Shown: positions 7,680-13,574 of the stretch, in pieces
How the letters are laid out: each line of letters opens with the position of its first letter
Numbering within the stretch: the first letter of the stretch is position 1
Assembly: GCA_963599255.1 (NCBI GenBank)
Contig: CAVBWS010000046.1
Coordinates: 1-16,243, forward strand
Source: RGIG5612 sp963599255
Lineage (GTDB): Bacteria; Bacillota; Clostridia; Lachnospirales; Lachnospiraceae
DNA: 16,243 nt
Reading direction: 5' to 3'
Notes under the pieces: model-generated
What the model saw: the letters and a program-made list of their open reading frames with translations, nothing else
Database searches by the model: none
Told to the model about the DNA's origin: nothing
Position numbers and translations under genes: made by a program

Positions 7680-8231
7680 TTAATTTTTTAATAGCATATA
7701 TGCCTTCAATAAGGCTGCCTGAGTCTTGCCGTCTGATATACTGCCATTCATGATGTCACCTATCAGTGACTCTAACGGAGCTTCAAATACGTTGATAAAT
7801 TCCTCATCATCCAGGTGACGGGCTCCCCTATGAAGTCCGGTTACAAGGTACATGGATATGTCCTCTTCTGTAAATGCAGGAGTAGAGAGGAAATGTCCCA
7901 TATCTACCCAGTTATCCCCGGTGATGCCTGTTTCTTCCCGAAGCTCACGTTTAGCAGCTTCCAGCCTGTCTTCGTCCGGGCTGTCTAATTTGCCGGCAGG
8001 AATCTCGGTAATGACCCTTCCCACAGGGTAGCGGAACTGCCGCTCCATAATAACATTGCCTTCATCCGTTACAGCCACCATGCACACTGCACCCACGTGC
8101 TTAACATATTCGCGAGTGCTGGTATGTCCGTCAGGAAGTTCGATATCATCCTTAAATACATGCAGGAGACGACCATGGTATATCTCCTGAGATGATAACT
8201 GCTTCTCAAATAATTCTTCTTTCTCGCTCAT
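7680..8231 (-). CDS. nudF: Nudix hydrolase, ADP-ribose pyrophosphatase type
   Basis: 183 residues. Members of this type hydrolyse ADP-ribose to AMP and ribose 5-phosphate using Mg2+ bound by the Nudix helix. The Nudix box runs from G80 to I103: EIPAGKLDSPDED, then R95-E96-L97-R98-E99-E100-T101-G102-I103. The glycine-to-first-glutamate spacing is one residue longer than the textbook GX5E. Upstream features match the ADP-ribose subgroup: ERQFRYPVG (63-71) and the EIPAGKLD entry. Downstream, LSTPAFTEEDISMYL fits the usual 'PG/PA-F-(T/S)-x-E' segment. Start ATG 8231 is preceded by GGAG at 7-nt spacing; a TTG four codons upstream is rejected. A well-formed promoter lies 48 nt upstream. The family call is firm; substrate specificity is inferred. 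Confidence 0.92.
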   Translation of the reverse strand: MSEKEELFEKQLSSQEIYHGRLLHVFKDDIELPDGHTSTREYVKHVGAVCMVAVTDEGNVIMERQFRYPVGRVITEIPAGKLDSPDEDRLEAAKRELREETGITGDNWVDMGHFLSTPAFTEEDISMYLVTGLHRGARHLDDEEFINVFEAPLESLIGDIMNGSISDGKTQAALLKAYMLLKN

Positions 8232-8278
8232 TATTATCTCCAAAAATGTATCCGATTGAACGGAAAACTCACTTGCCT

Positions 8279-8307
8279 ATTATAGAAAAAAATTAAATGC
8301 TTTACAA
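8279..8307 (-). promoter_or_regulatory. sigma-A type promoter of the Nudix gene
   Basis: On the minus strand, TTGTAA (8307-8302) and TATAAT (8284-8279) are separated by exactly 17 nt. The predicted start is near 8272, giving a leader of about 40 nt with GGAG before ATG 8231. Confidence 0.7.
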
Positions 8308-8319
8308 CAGAAAAGGGAG

Positions 8320-8347
8320 TTGACACAAAAAAGTCACAGTATAGACT
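8320..8347 (+). promoter_or_regulatory. possible promoter reading into the repeat region
   Basis: A consensus -35 TTGACA (8320-8325) is followed after 16 nt by TAGACT (8342-8347), a 4/6 match to the -10 box. If active it would transcribe elements B and A and then the kinase operon. It is divergent from the Nudix promoter. Confidence 0.35.
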
Positions 8348-8358
8348 GCATTGATAGT

Positions 8359-8694
8359 GGGACGGCGCAGAAGTTGGTTTTATATATGCGTGCCGTGAAC
8401 CTCGGCGTGCAGCCCCTGCTCGAAAACGCCTTCGCTGATGTGTTATAAAAGTCCCGGACAGCGGATGTGCAGCGAAACAAGCTTGCTTGTGTAGCTGCAC
8501 ATCCATTGAACGGGCTAGACGACATGAGCAAGTAGGACGATAGTCCGGATTGCGAAGGTCGTCGGGATTGTGAAAGCACAAAGTGCGGAACAATCCCACT
8601 TTTATTACATATTTCTCGCAGGGGTCTGCGCCGTCCCGGCGCGCATGTAAGTACGACATTGCCCTGCGCCGTCCCGGCACACATATAAAATCAA
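8359..8694. repeat. composite repeat region: element B copy 2 interrupted by element A copy 2
   Basis: Element B arms lie at 8392-8439 and 8612-8645. Both are identical to the uninterrupted B copy (12544-12591 and 12595-12628). Between them is element A copy 2. Further duplicated pieces surround B: GGGACGGCGCAG (8359-8370) is the exact reverse complement of 8664-8675, and 8374-8395 is an imperfect reverse complement of 8675-8694. No credible gene is present; minus-strand reading frames here are by-products of the GC-rich repeat. Confidence 0.8.
8441..8609 (+). repeat. structured dispersed element A, copy 2
   Basis: 169 nt, ends TGTTATAAAAGT / ACTTTTATTACA (inverted, one mismatch). It has the same helix order as copy 1 with changed bases: CCCG 8453-8456 / CGGG 8511-8514; long hairpin GGATGTGCAGC 8463-8473 / 8494-8504; GACGAC 8518-8523 / GTCGTC 8558-8563, enclosing GGAC 8535-8538 / GTCC 8543-8546; GGGATTGT 8564-8571 / ACAATCCC 8590-8597, enclosing GCAC 8576-8579 / GTGC 8583-8586. 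It lies inside the apical loop of element B copy 2, replacing 3 nt of the empty site, and no clear target duplication is seen. Confidence 0.75.
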
Positions 8695-8729
8695 ATTCTG
8701 TGCCGTTACCAACATTACTGCAATAATAT

Positions 8730-8758
8730 TTGCAGCCTTTTTTAAATAATGTTATTAT
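8730..8758 (+). promoter_or_regulatory. promoter of the kinase-holB-ricT operon
   Basis: TTGCAG (8730-8735), 17-nt spacer, TATTAT (8753-8758). The predicted start near 8765 leaves a leader of about 20 nt with GGGAGG (8776-8781) before the kinase start. It lies just downstream of the repeat cluster. Confidence 0.65.
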
Positions 8759-8786
8759 TAAATGAATTGTTTTTCGGGAGGCTATG

Positions 8787-9389
8787 ATGGGAAAAATATT
8801 TATCTTGATAGGTAAGAGCGCATCGGGTAAGGATGCAATTTATCGCAGACTCCTGGAAGAAGACAGTCTTAATCTCAAGCCGTATGTGGGTTTCACTACG
8901 CGCCCCATCAGATCCGGTGAGAAGGAGGGAAGGGAATACTTCTTTACCGACATGCAGGAGTTAAAGAAGGTCGAGGCTGTCGGCAGGCTGATCGAAAAGC
9001 GGATATATCATACTATTTACGGCGATTGGTGTTATTTTACCGTGGACAGCGACAAGACGAATCTGAAGAACAATGATTATCTGTATATTTGCACGTTGGA
9101 ATCATATATCCCGGTGAGAGATTATTACGGGGAAGAGCGGGTCGTCCCGATTTTTATTCAGGTGGATGACGGGGTGCGGCTTCAGAGAGCTCTGGACAGA
9201 GAGAGGTCTCAGACCGAGCCGAAATATGCCGAGATGTGCAGGCGGTTTCTGGCTGATGAAGAGGACTTCGCAGAAGAAAGAATTGAAGAGGCCAGGATCA
9301 CAAGACGATTTAATAATGATAATCTGGAAGACTGCGTTCAGGAGATCTGCGCATATATAAGAGCCGCGCAGGGTCGTTGTGAGCAGTGA
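8787..9389 (+). CDS. guanylate kinase-like P-loop nucleotide kinase
   Basis: 200 residues, close to the length of guanylate kinases. The P-loop is GKSASGKD (9-16), where the usual Ser/Thr after the lysine is replaced by Asp. The GMP-binding region is recognisable (FTTRPIRSGEKEGREYFF, 36-53). The canonical 'GxxYGT' segment is replaced by IYGDWCYFTVDSD (about 72-84). An Arg-rich lid segment (LQRALDRERSQ, about 132-142) and a C-terminal helix follow. The fold assignment is good; GMP as substrate is uncertain. It may be a paralogue with another role, since the essential Gmk is usually encoded elsewhere. Two adjacent ATGs exist (8784, 8787); GGGAGG at 8776-8781 is better spaced for 8787. First gene of the operon; holB follows after 90 nt. 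Confidence 0.85.
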   Translation: MGKIFILIGKSASGKDAIYRRLLEEDSLNLKPYVGFTTRPIRSGEKEGREYFFTDMQELKKVEAVGRLIEKRIYHTIYGDWCYFTVDSDKTNLKNNDYLYICTLESYIPVRDYYGEERVVPIFIQVDDGVRLQRALDRERSQTEPKYAEMCRRFLADEEDFAEERIEEARITRRFNNDNLEDCVQEICAYIRAAQGRCEQ

Positions 9390-9479
9390 GACGGTAATCA
9401 TTAAAGGATGAGGAGCCGGATTTTAATATATTTAAGTGCGGATGCAGCTGAAAATTAAGCCGCAGCGAAGAGGAAATGT

Positions 9480-10397
9480 ATGTCACAGATGTCCCGGGTG
9501 CAGGGAAATGAGAGAAATTTAAGATTGTTGTCAGAATCCTATATTAAGGGCAAGTTGTCACATGCATATATAATAGAAGGTTCAGAACTGTCGGGCAGGG
9601 ATGAATTTATACAAAGTATAGCGGCGGCGCTGTTATGCGAGAAGGTTACGTCAGGTGCGGAGAAAGGTGAGCTGGTGCCGTGCGGCAAATGTCCTTCCTG
9701 CATCAAGGCTGCCACGAGAAATCATCCGGATATCATACATGTAAGGCATGCCAAGCCTACGGTGCTGTCGGTGGATGAAATAAGAGATCAGGTCGTAGCA
9801 GACATATCAATCAAGCCCTACTACGGACCGTATAAGATATATATCATATACGACGCGCAGCTGATGAATGAAAATGCCCAGAACGCCCTTCTTAAAACCA
9901 TCGAGGAGCCGGAGCCCTACGGCATAATCTTCCTGCTGACGGACAATGAAGATAGTTTTCTGCAAACCATAAGGAGCCGGTGCATAAGACTGAGCATGGA
10001 TGCAGTTTCGCGGGATGATATAGCCGAAGCACTTCTTGATGAAGACGGGCAGCAGGTGCTGAAGGCACTGGAGGACGTTTCCGGCATGGATGCACTTCAG
10101 ATTAATAAGACTGCTAAGGAAATGGAAGCCATGGACAGGCAGAATGTAATAAAAATTGCCAGATTATGGTTAAGAGATATACTTGTGTATAAGAGCACAG
10201 GTGACGAGGGTAAGCTGTATTTTACAGCACATGCACAGACCATAAGAAGTTTGGCGGCGTTTATGACGTATGAGGGCATCAATGAGTGCCTGGAAGCGGT
10301 GGATGAAGTTCAGGCCAGGCTGAGTGCCAATGTTAAGGCAGAGGCAGCATTTGAGAATATGATGCTGCAGATAAGACGAAGGACAAAAGCAAATTAA
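9480..10397 (+). CDS. holB: DNA polymerase III delta prime subunit (clamp loader)
   Basis: 305 residues, slightly under the usual 320-335. Delta prime is the stator of the clamp loader that opens and loads the sliding clamp at primer ends. Seen in sequence: HAYIIEG (28-34), then a degenerate P-loop (GSELSGR) lacking the Lys/Thr, as expected because delta prime does not hydrolyse ATP. The four zinc ligands are C53, C68, C71 and C74. Next come YIIYDAQLMNENAQNALLKTIEEP (about 121-144), and the SRC arginine-finger motif (166-168). Start ATG 9480 has AGAGGA 6 nt upstream. Its position before ricT matches the holB-yaaT order common in Firmicutes. Confident. Confidence 0.96.
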   Translation: MSQMSRVQGNERNLRLLSESYIKGKLSHAYIIEGSELSGRDEFIQSIAAALLCEKVTSGAEKGELVPCGKCPSCIKAATRNHPDIIHVRHAKPTVLSVDEIRDQVVADISIKPYYGPYKIYIIYDAQLMNENAQNALLKTIEEPEPYGIIFLLTDNEDSFLQTIRSRCIRLSMDAVSRDDIAEALLDEDGQQVLKALEDVSGMDALQINKTAKEMEAMDRQNVIKIARLWLRDILVYKSTGDEGKLYFTAHAQTIRSLAAFMTYEGINECLEAVDEVQARLSANVKAEAAFENMMLQIRRRTKAN

Positions 10398-10398
10398 T

Positions 10399-10417
10399 AT
10401 ATGCCGTTCAGGCATAT
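10399..10417 (+). other. stem-loop between holB and ricT
   Basis: A perfect 7-bp stem, ATATGCC (10399-10405) / GGCATAT (10411-10417), has loop GTTCA and begins right after the holB stop codon. It has no U-tract, so it is probably an mRNA processing or stability element within the operon. Confidence 0.45.
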
Positions 10418-10458
10418 GGGCAATATATTTATAAGGTAACAGAGAGAATCAGAGGATA

Positions 10459-11535
10459 ATGAGTAAAGAATATAATAAAAAGATAATTGTTGAAGAAAAG
10501 GTGGAGACGATTATAGAAGAGACACCGGAAGAGACCAAGGAAGTAATTCTGAAGGCCATAGCCGCACACACTGAGGGGGATGAGCCTGCAGAAGATGAAG
10601 AGACTTCTGAGACAGAGGAGAAAACAGAAGAACCGAACAAAAAGGTCAGAGTGGTGGGAATAAAATTCAGACAGACGGGCAAGGTATACTATTTTGATCC
10701 CGGAGATATGAATATTACATCTGACCAGCATGCCATAGTAGAGACAGCCAGAGGCGTGGAATACGGAGACGTGGTAGGCACTGTCAGGGAAGTAAATGAA
10801 AATGAGATCGTAGCTCCCCTTAAGCCTGTGATCAGAATTGCAACAGAGAAGGACGATCAGATATTTGAAGAAAACAAGGTGAAGGAAAAGGACGCATTTA
10901 ATGTCTGCCTGGAGAAGATAGCCAACCATGGCCTTGATATGAAACTGGTGGATGTTGAGTATACATTTGACAGAAATAAGATACTGTTTTATTTCACCTC
11001 GGACGGAAGAGTTGATTTCAGAGAACTGGTTAAGGATCTGGCATCTGTATACCATACGAGGATCGAGTTAAGGCAGATCGGCGTAAGAGATGAGACGAAG
11101 GCCATGGGCGGATATGGTATCTGCGGCAGACCGTTTTGCTGCCATTCGTGGCAGAAGGATTTCGTACCTGTTTCCATACGAATGGCCAAGGATCAGAACC
11201 TGTCCCTTAATCCGACGAAGATATCCGGATCCTGCGGCAGGCTGATGTGCTGCATTAAATATGAAGAAGAAGTTTACAGAGAGCTTAACAAGAAGCTCCC
11301 GAGGGTCGGTGATACGGCAACTACAGAGGACGGACATCCTTGCGTGGTAGATGCAGTCAATATACTTAAGCAGAAGATCAGGGTAATAGTTACCCTTGAT
11401 AATGATGAGAGAGAGGCCAGGGATTATGGCCCGGATGATCTTAAATTCCAGAGAAAGGGTAAGAAAGACAACAATCACAATGACAAAATGTCCGCCGAGG
11501 ATATGAAAGCTCTGAAGGAGTTGGAAAAAGGTTGA
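10459..11535 (+). CDS. ricT: PSP1-domain protein RicT (YaaT)
   Basis: 358 residues. The PSP1 core occupies about 62-300 and begins VRVVGIKFRQTGKVYYFDPG. The six conserved cysteines are present: C222, C227, C228 (CGRPFCC) and C259, C264, C265 (CGRLMCC). In Bacillus subtilis RicT partners RicA and RicF in a [4Fe-4S]-containing complex that promotes RNase Y mRNA maturation and affects sporulation and competence; these Cys are ligands there. Unusual here are an acidic 60-residue N-terminal extension (Glu/Thr-rich) and a basic, Asn-rich C-terminal tail. Both are probably disordered. AGAGGA lies 3 nt before ATG 10459, a rather short spacing. The trmN6-like gene starts 4 nt after the stop. Confidence 0.94.
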   Translation: MSKEYNKKIIVEEKVETIIEETPEETKEVILKAIAAHTEGDEPAEDEETSETEEKTEEPNKKVRVVGIKFRQTGKVYYFDPGDMNITSDQHAIVETARGVEYGDVVGTVREVNENEIVAPLKPVIRIATEKDDQIFEENKVKEKDAFNVCLEKIANHGLDMKLVDVEYTFDRNKILFYFTSDGRVDFRELVKDLASVYHTRIELRQIGVRDETKAMGGYGICGRPFCCHSWQKDFVPVSIRMAKDQNLSLNPTKISGSCGRLMCCIKYEEEVYRELNKKLPRVGDTATTEDGHPCVVDAVNILKQKIRVIVTLDNDEREARDYGPDDLKFQRKGKKDNNHNDKMSAEDMKALKELEKG

Positions 11536-11539
11536 TCAA

Positions 11540-12460
11540 ATGCTAGTTGAGTTAAAAGAAAACGAACGAATTGATGACCTGGAAAGAAATGGATACCGCA
11601 TCATTCAAAATAAAAGCAGATTTTGTTTCGGAATGGATGCGGTACTTTTGTCTGGATTTGCCTGTGAGGGAGAATCCGGCAAGGCCTGGGTCAATGCAGG
11701 CAGGAAAGCCGGGCAAAATAAGGATCTTACTCTGCTGAAGATAGCGGACCTGGGAACGGGCACAGGCATTATCCCAATACTGCTCCATGGCAAGCTGGGA
11801 TATGGAAAGGCCAGAGCTTCAGGAAGTGAGAAGTCCTGTGCCGAAGGAAATGCGGATATCCGACAGGAATCCGGCAGCAGGTCAGAAAATAAAGAAGCCG
11901 CGGATAGCTGTAATGCAGTCATAGACAAGGCCCGCATATATGCGCTTGAGATTCAGGAGGAGATGAAGGACATGGCAGAAAGATCTGTTATGTTAAATGA
12001 TCTTCAGGATGATATAAGAATTGTGCAGGGAGACATAAAGCAGGCGTCTGAAATATTGGGTCGCAGGAGCTTCGATGTGGTCACGTCTAATCCCCCGTAT
12101 ATGAAAAATGCAGGAGGTCTCACCAACCCTGACATGAGCAAGGCGATATCAAGGCATGAGCTGCTATGTACATTCGATGATGTGGCAAGGCAGGCAGGAG
12201 AACTTCTAAAGCCCGGCGGCAGGTTCTATCTGGTACACAGACCGGAGAGACTAGCAGAGCTGATAACAACCCTTAAGAAATATAACCTAGAGCCAAAACG
12301 TATCAGAATGGTACATTCATTTGCAGATTCAGAGGCTGCCATGGTATTGATAGAAGCAGTCAGCGGCGGCAGGCCATTCATGAAAGTGGACAGGCCTCTG
12401 GTTATATATAAGGAAAAGGGTGTATATACGGACGAGATATTGGAGCTCTATAATTTCTGA
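11540..12460 (+). CDS. trmN6: TrmN6/YfiC-like tRNA adenine N6-methyltransferase
   Basis: 306 residues, about 50 longer than typical members. It is a SAM-dependent Rossmann methyltransferase expected to methylate A37 of tRNA1(Val); the exact target is inferred from the family. Seen: N-terminal 'YRIIQNKSRFCFGMDAVLLSGF' (about 19-40), SAM motif I DLGTGTGIIP (70-79), catalytic NPPY (184-187), and a C-terminal RPxRLAELI strand/helix. A hydrophilic low-complexity stretch (about 86-130, rich in Gly, Ser, Glu, Ala and Lys) is inserted just after motif I, before the 'IYALEIQEEM' motif II strand. It probably loops out without breaking the fold. The gene starts 4 nt after ricT, with AAAAAGG 8 nt before ATG 11540, so it is translationally coupled. 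Confidence 0.9.
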   Translation: MLVELKENERIDDLERNGYRIIQNKSRFCFGMDAVLLSGFACEGESGKAWVNAGRKAGQNKDLTLLKIADLGTGTGIIPILLHGKLGYGKARASGSEKSCAEGNADIRQESGSRSENKEAADSCNAVIDKARIYALEIQEEMKDMAERSVMLNDLQDDIRIVQGDIKQASEILGRRSFDVVTSNPPYMKNAGGLTNPDMSKAISRHELLCTFDDVARQAGELLKPGGRFYLVHRPERLAELITTLKKYNLEPKRIRMVHSFADSEAAMVLIEAVSGGRPFMKVDRPLVIYKEKGVYTDEILELYNF

Positions 12461-12539
12461 AGCACTGCTGAGGTTCGATGTATGAGAGCTGCGTTAAATA
12501 CATTTGTCTGCGACGTCTGAGCATACATAACATGACTGT

Positions 12540-12627
12540 GCGCGCCGTGAACCTCGGCGTGCAGCCCCTGCTCGAAAACGCCTTCGCTGATTGTTTTCTC
12601 GCAGGGGTCTGCGCCGTCCCGGCGCGC
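12540..12627 (+). repeat. element B copy 1, uninterrupted GC-rich hairpin repeat
   Basis: This 88-nt hairpin is built from GCGCGCCG/CGGCGCGC (12540-12547 / 12620-12627), CGGC/GCCG (12555-12558 / 12613-12616), GCAG/CTGC (12561-12564 / 12609-12612), CCCCTGC/GCAGGGG (12565-12571 / 12601-12607) and GAAAAC/GTTTTC (12574-12579 / 12593-12598). Its arms are identical over 48 and 34 nt to the split copy at 8392-8439 / 8612-8645. It lies between trmN6 and rsmI. Minus-strand ORFs here are artefacts of the repeat. Confidence 0.8.
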
Positions 12628-12702
12628 AATACAGTTAGGATTCATAATGTGTTGGAAATTCAGCAGACAATAGCTATTCGGAACTTTTAATTAATTATAG
12701 AG

Positions 12703-12711
12703 TGTTATAAT
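12703..12711 (+). promoter_or_regulatory. extended -10 promoter of rsmI
   Basis: TGTTATAAT combines a perfect TATAAT (12706-12711) with the TG extension. The -35 region is poor (ACTTTT). The predicted start near 12718 leaves only about 10 nt before ATG 12728. rsmI-rlmD may therefore have its own promoter after the repeat-containing 267-nt gap. Confidence 0.6.
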
Positions 12712-12727
12712 TGCACGGGTGAGAGAA

Positions 12728-13570
12728 ATGAGTGACTTATATTTGGTGGCAACGCCGATAGGCAATCTTGATGATATGACATACAGGGCGGTGGACTGCC
12801 TTAAGAATGTGGATTTGATCGCATGTGAGGATACGAGACATTCCCGTATTCTTCTGGATTATTATGATATCAAAACCAGAATGACCAGCTATCATGAACA
12901 TAATAAATATGAGAAGGCGGCAGAGCTTGTAATGCAGATGCGGCAGGGCATAAAGGTAGCCGTGATCACTGATGCCGGAACCCCGGGTATATCTGATCCC
13001 GGTGAGGAGTTAGTTAAGCAGGCACTTGAAGCAGGCCTTGAAGTCACATCTCTTCCGGGACCGAGCGCAGTAATAACAGCACTTTCAATGTGCGGGCTGT
13101 CATCGAGAAGATTTGTATTTGAAGGATTCCTGCCGGCGGATAAGAAGGAACGCCGGGAAGCATTGGAAAGACTCGCGAGGGACACCAGAACCATGGTAAT
13201 ATACGAGGCTCCTCATCGGATCAAAAAAACATTAAAGGAGCTGCTGGATAACCTGGGCGACAGACGGATAAGGATATGCCGCGAGCTTACCAAAAAATTC
13301 GAAGAGGTAATGAAGTTTACAATCTCAGAGGCGATGGTGTATTTTGAAAATACAGAGCCTAAGGGAGAAATGGTTGTAATCATTGAGGGATTAAGCCGGG
13401 AAGAGGCTGACCATGCTAAGGCTCAGGAGTGGGAATGCATGAGCATAGAGGAGCATGTCGGGGTCTATATAGATCAAGGCATGTCGGAGAAGGATGCCAT
13501 GAAGGCGGCTGCTAAGGACAGAAATGTAAGCAAGAGAGAGATTTATGACGCATTGAAGGTGCAAAAATAA
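12728..13570 (+). CDS. rsmI: 16S rRNA (cytidine-1402-2'-O)-methyltransferase
   Basis: 280 residues, the usual length. RsmI 2'-O-methylates C1402 in the decoding centre of 16S rRNA. Family motifs are in order: LVATPIGNLDD (6-16), ACEDTRHS (32-39), TDAGTPGISDPG (81-92), LPGPSA (109-114), FEGFLP (131-136) and YEAPHR. A C-terminal helical domain ends SKREIYDALK. ATG 12728 is preferred to the in-frame GTG 12719; the short GGGTGAG stretch (12717-12723) can act as its ribosome binding site. rlmD starts 4 nt after the stop. Confidence 0.96.
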   Translation: MSDLYLVATPIGNLDDMTYRAVDCLKNVDLIACEDTRHSRILLDYYDIKTRMTSYHEHNKYEKAAELVMQMRQGIKVAVITDAGTPGISDPGEELVKQALEAGLEVTSLPGPSAVITALSMCGLSSRRFVFEGFLPADKKERREALERLARDTRTMVIYEAPHRIKKTLKELLDNLGDRRIRICRELTKKFEEVMKFTISEAMVYFENTEPKGEMVVIIEGLSREEADHAKAQEWECMSIEEHVGVYIDQGMSEKDAMKAAAKDRNVSKREIYDALKVQK

Positions 13571-13574
13571 GCCA

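Noticed and set aside
485..8609. CRISPR array
   Set aside because: The repeats are two long structured copies with no regularly spaced short repeats and spacers, and no cas gene is present.
8234..8684. Two long minus-strand reading frames across the intergenic repeats
   Set aside because: They arise from the GC-rich element B and from element A; the same peptide (RDGADPCEK) recurs in the B copy at 12540-12627. No ribosome binding site supports them, and the hairpin structure explains the sequence.
12478..12528. ATGTATG / CATACAT inverted repeat after trmN6
   Set aside because: A 7-bp stem over a 37-nt loop with no U-tract; expected by chance in AT-rich sequence.
12402..12690. Small ORFs on both strands over 12402-12690
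   Set aside because: These are translations of element B and its flanks, with no ribosome binding site or protein-like composition.
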